Source: a bacterium
GTDB taxonomy: Bacteria; Spirochaetota; UBA4802; UBA5550
Reading direction: 5' to 3'
Assembly: GCA_024224995.1 (NCBI GenBank)
Contig: JAAENB010000101.1
Span: 1-15,682 of the forward strand
Length of the DNA: 15,682 bases
Positions 14,282 to 15,682 of the stretch are shown in pieces (position 1 is the stretch's first letter; each line of letters starts with the position of its first letter). The notes below the pieces were generated by a model. That model had not been told where the DNA came from. It saw only the letters and a list, made by a program, of their open reading frames with translations, and ran no database searches. Made by a program: the position numbers and the translations under genes.

Positions 14282-15523
14282 ATGAATATGCAAACTGATA
14301 CGAATTCCACCACTGCACTGTTCCAGGCCGCTGAAAAGGTATTTTCAAAAGCCTCTGTGAAGCGCCTGCGCTCACGGGGCCTTGATTTTATTGAGACCGG
14401 GAGTGATGGCGCCTATCTCTTTGACCGGGACGGCAACCGCTACCTGGACTGTTATACTTCTGCGGCCATGTTTAATCTCGGAAGGGCGAATCCCGTGCTT
14501 CTTGATGCGCTTAAACAGGCTGTCCGTGAGACCGATCAGGGTAATTTTGTGGCTATTTCCGAAGAAAAAGCCCTGCTTGCTTCTTCCCTTGCCCGGTTTA
14601 TGCCGGGAAATCTTGAATGCTCGCTTTTTACTGTTGTGCGGGGAGAGGCCATGGAAGCCGCCTGCAAAATTGCCAGGGGCTATTCGGGCCGGAGTACCCT
14701 GCTTACGGTAAACGGCGGCTGGTACGGCCGTACCGGGTTTTCCCTTACCCTTTCCGAAGGAGATGAAAAATTTTTGTACGGGCGGAGTATCCCCGGAACC
14801 GGGACTATCCAATTTGGTGATATTGATTCCGCCCGGAAGATTGTGAATAAGAATACTGCTGCTGTTGTTCTTGAAACAATACAGCTTGAGAACGGCTGCC
14901 GCGGCGCCGGCGCTCATTATTTCAGAGAACTGAGAGAGCTGTGTACTAAAACCGGTACGCTGCTCATTATTGATGAATCCCAGGCCGGGTTTGGCAGAAC
15001 CGGGAAAAAGTTTTCTTTTGAGCTCTCCGGGATTATGCCCGATATGGTGGTATTTGGAGAATCCATTACCGGCGGTATTTTCCCCATGAGCGGGGTGGTT
15101 TTTACCAAAAAGATTAAGTCATTTTTTGATGAGCATCCCTTGATCCATCTCTGCACTTTTGGGGGACATGATACGGGCTGCCGCGTTGCACTGAAAGCGC
15201 TTGAATTATATGAACATACCAGGCCCTGGGAAAATGCCCTGCTGCAAGGGGACAGGCTTGGCGTGTTCCTGGAAAAAGCCGCTGTTGAATTCCCGGGTTT
15301 GATCCGTTCCGTGGACGGAGCCGGTCTTGCCCGGTCCATTCTGTTTACCTCCGTTGACCGTGCTGTTGAATGCTGTATCCTGGCTCGCGAGCACGGCCTC
15401 ATCGTGCAGTGTGGTGAAGTCGATAAAACCAGTGTGATATTCCGGCCTCCTCTTACCATTACCAGTGAGGAAACTGCTGAGATTATTACGGCTTTTTCCG
15501 GGACTTTGAAGGGGCTTGCTTAA
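14282..15523 (+). CDS. Class III aminotransferase homologue lacking the catalytic lysine
   Basis: A 413-residue paralogue of the preceding protein, aligning over its length. It keeps Asp231 in IIDESQAGFGRTG and has a clear TFGG motif with Thr292 (HLCTFGGHDTGCR). The Schiff-base Lys is replaced: the segment is VVFGESITGG with Glu260 (GAA, 15059-15061) where the neighbour has VAKSFSGG. The phosphate loop is also lost (VVRGEA at 118-123 against GSGAEA), and YHG has become WYG. The gene is otherwise intact, with a strong CGGAGG ribosome site five bases before ATG 14282 and the composition of its partner. It therefore looks like a maintained pseudoenzyme, probably the non-catalytic half of a heterodimer, rather than a decaying gene. 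A different lysine-independent chemistry is the less likely alternative. Confidence 0.85.
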   Translation: MNMQTDTNSTTALFQAAEKVFSKASVKRLRSRGLDFIETGSDGAYLFDRDGNRYLDCYTSAAMFNLGRANPVLLDALKQAVRETDQGNFVAISEEKALLASSLARFMPGNLECSLFTVVRGEAMEAACKIARGYSGRSTLLTVNGGWYGRTGFSLTLSEGDEKFLYGRSIPGTGTIQFGDIDSARKIVNKNTAAVVLETIQLENGCRGAGAHYFRELRELCTKTGTLLIIDESQAGFGRTGKKFSFELSGIMPDMVVFGESITGGIFPMSGVVFTKKIKSFFDEHPLIHLCTFGGHDTGCRVALKALELYEHTRPWENALLQGDRLGVFLEKAAVEFPGLIRSVDGAGLARSILFTSVDRAVECCILAREHGLIVQCGEVDKTSVIFRPPLTITSEETAEIITAFSGTLKGLA

Positions 15524-15682
15524 GGATATATGGTATGTCGAGCCGGAATGTAACCTATGGCCGGAGCAATACCTCCGCAGATGTTCGGAACTCGCTCCGC
15601 TCAAACAGCCTCACAACCCGCGGAGGCATCGCTCCGGCCATAGGTTACATTCCGAATGACGTTTTTCGGTATATCAAGACAC
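15524..15682. repeat. Large imperfect inverted repeat downstream of the aminotransferase pair
   Basis: The arms 15544-15578 and 15620-15654 are reverse complements over 35 bases with two mismatches. They begin CGGAATGTAACCTATGGCC and end CCTCCGC. The 41-base middle contains TTCGGAACTCGCTCCGCTCA. As RNA this forms one very stable long hairpin. No T-run follows, so it is not a standard terminator. A dispersed REP- or MITE-like repeat, also capable of stopping transcription or shielding the 3' end, fits best. No coding sequence is seen from 15524 to the window end. Confidence 0.75.

Overview
The window is a gene-dense bacterial chromosome segment with about 14 protein-coding genes, one clear pseudogene and no RNA genes that I can see. 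Two lipoproteins with clean lipoboxes, a VanW-family exported protein, an HD-GYP phosphodiesterase and a UbiA-type prenyltransferase of the MqnP kind (futalosine menaquinone route) suggest a free-living, probably diderm and possibly anaerobic bacterium. The lineage cannot be named from this sequence. Most genes have roughly balanced base composition. The block at about 11.27-12.86 kb is strikingly AT-rich.

Left part (1-5.2 kb, mostly plus strand): the 3' end of a gene made of five 42-bp tandem repeats overlaps by 4 bp a tandem HD-domain / HD-GYP protein. A minus-strand hisD follows, with its own terminator and no other his genes. Divergent from hisD are a TPR-containing lipoprotein and a MqnP-like prenyltransferase that ends directly in a strong hairpin.

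Middle (5.2-11.2 kb): a minus-strand lipoprotein of unknown function faces a plus-strand pair, an exported VanW protein coupled by an ATGA overlap to an apparently exported AMMECR1-domain protein. Then comes a minus-strand series: a Crp/Fnr-like cNMP-binding regulator; a remnant of a cyclase / kynurenine-formamidase-family gene with an internal deletion; an FAH-family hydrolase; a PhnA-type zinc-ribbon protein; an orphan CheD-like deamidase with a consensus promoter that appears to give a leaderless mRNA; and a TetR regulator. PhnA-like, FAH and cyclase remnant form one transcription unit behind a TTGACA promoter.

Right part (11.2-15.7 kb): an AT-rich two-gene unit encodes a two-TM protein with a GAF-like domain and an overlapping small protein, neither of known function. 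It is divergent from two adjacent class III PLP aminotransferase genes whose promoter overlaps a 16-bp operator-like inverted repeat. The second aminotransferase has lost the Schiff-base lysine (Glu instead) and the PLP phosphate loop, but keeps the cross-subunit TFGG motif. The first has the lysine but Ser in place of that Thr. The pair therefore looks like a heteromeric enzyme with a catalytically dead partner, the most unusual thing in the window. The window closes with a large 35-bp-arm inverted repeat downstream of the pair.
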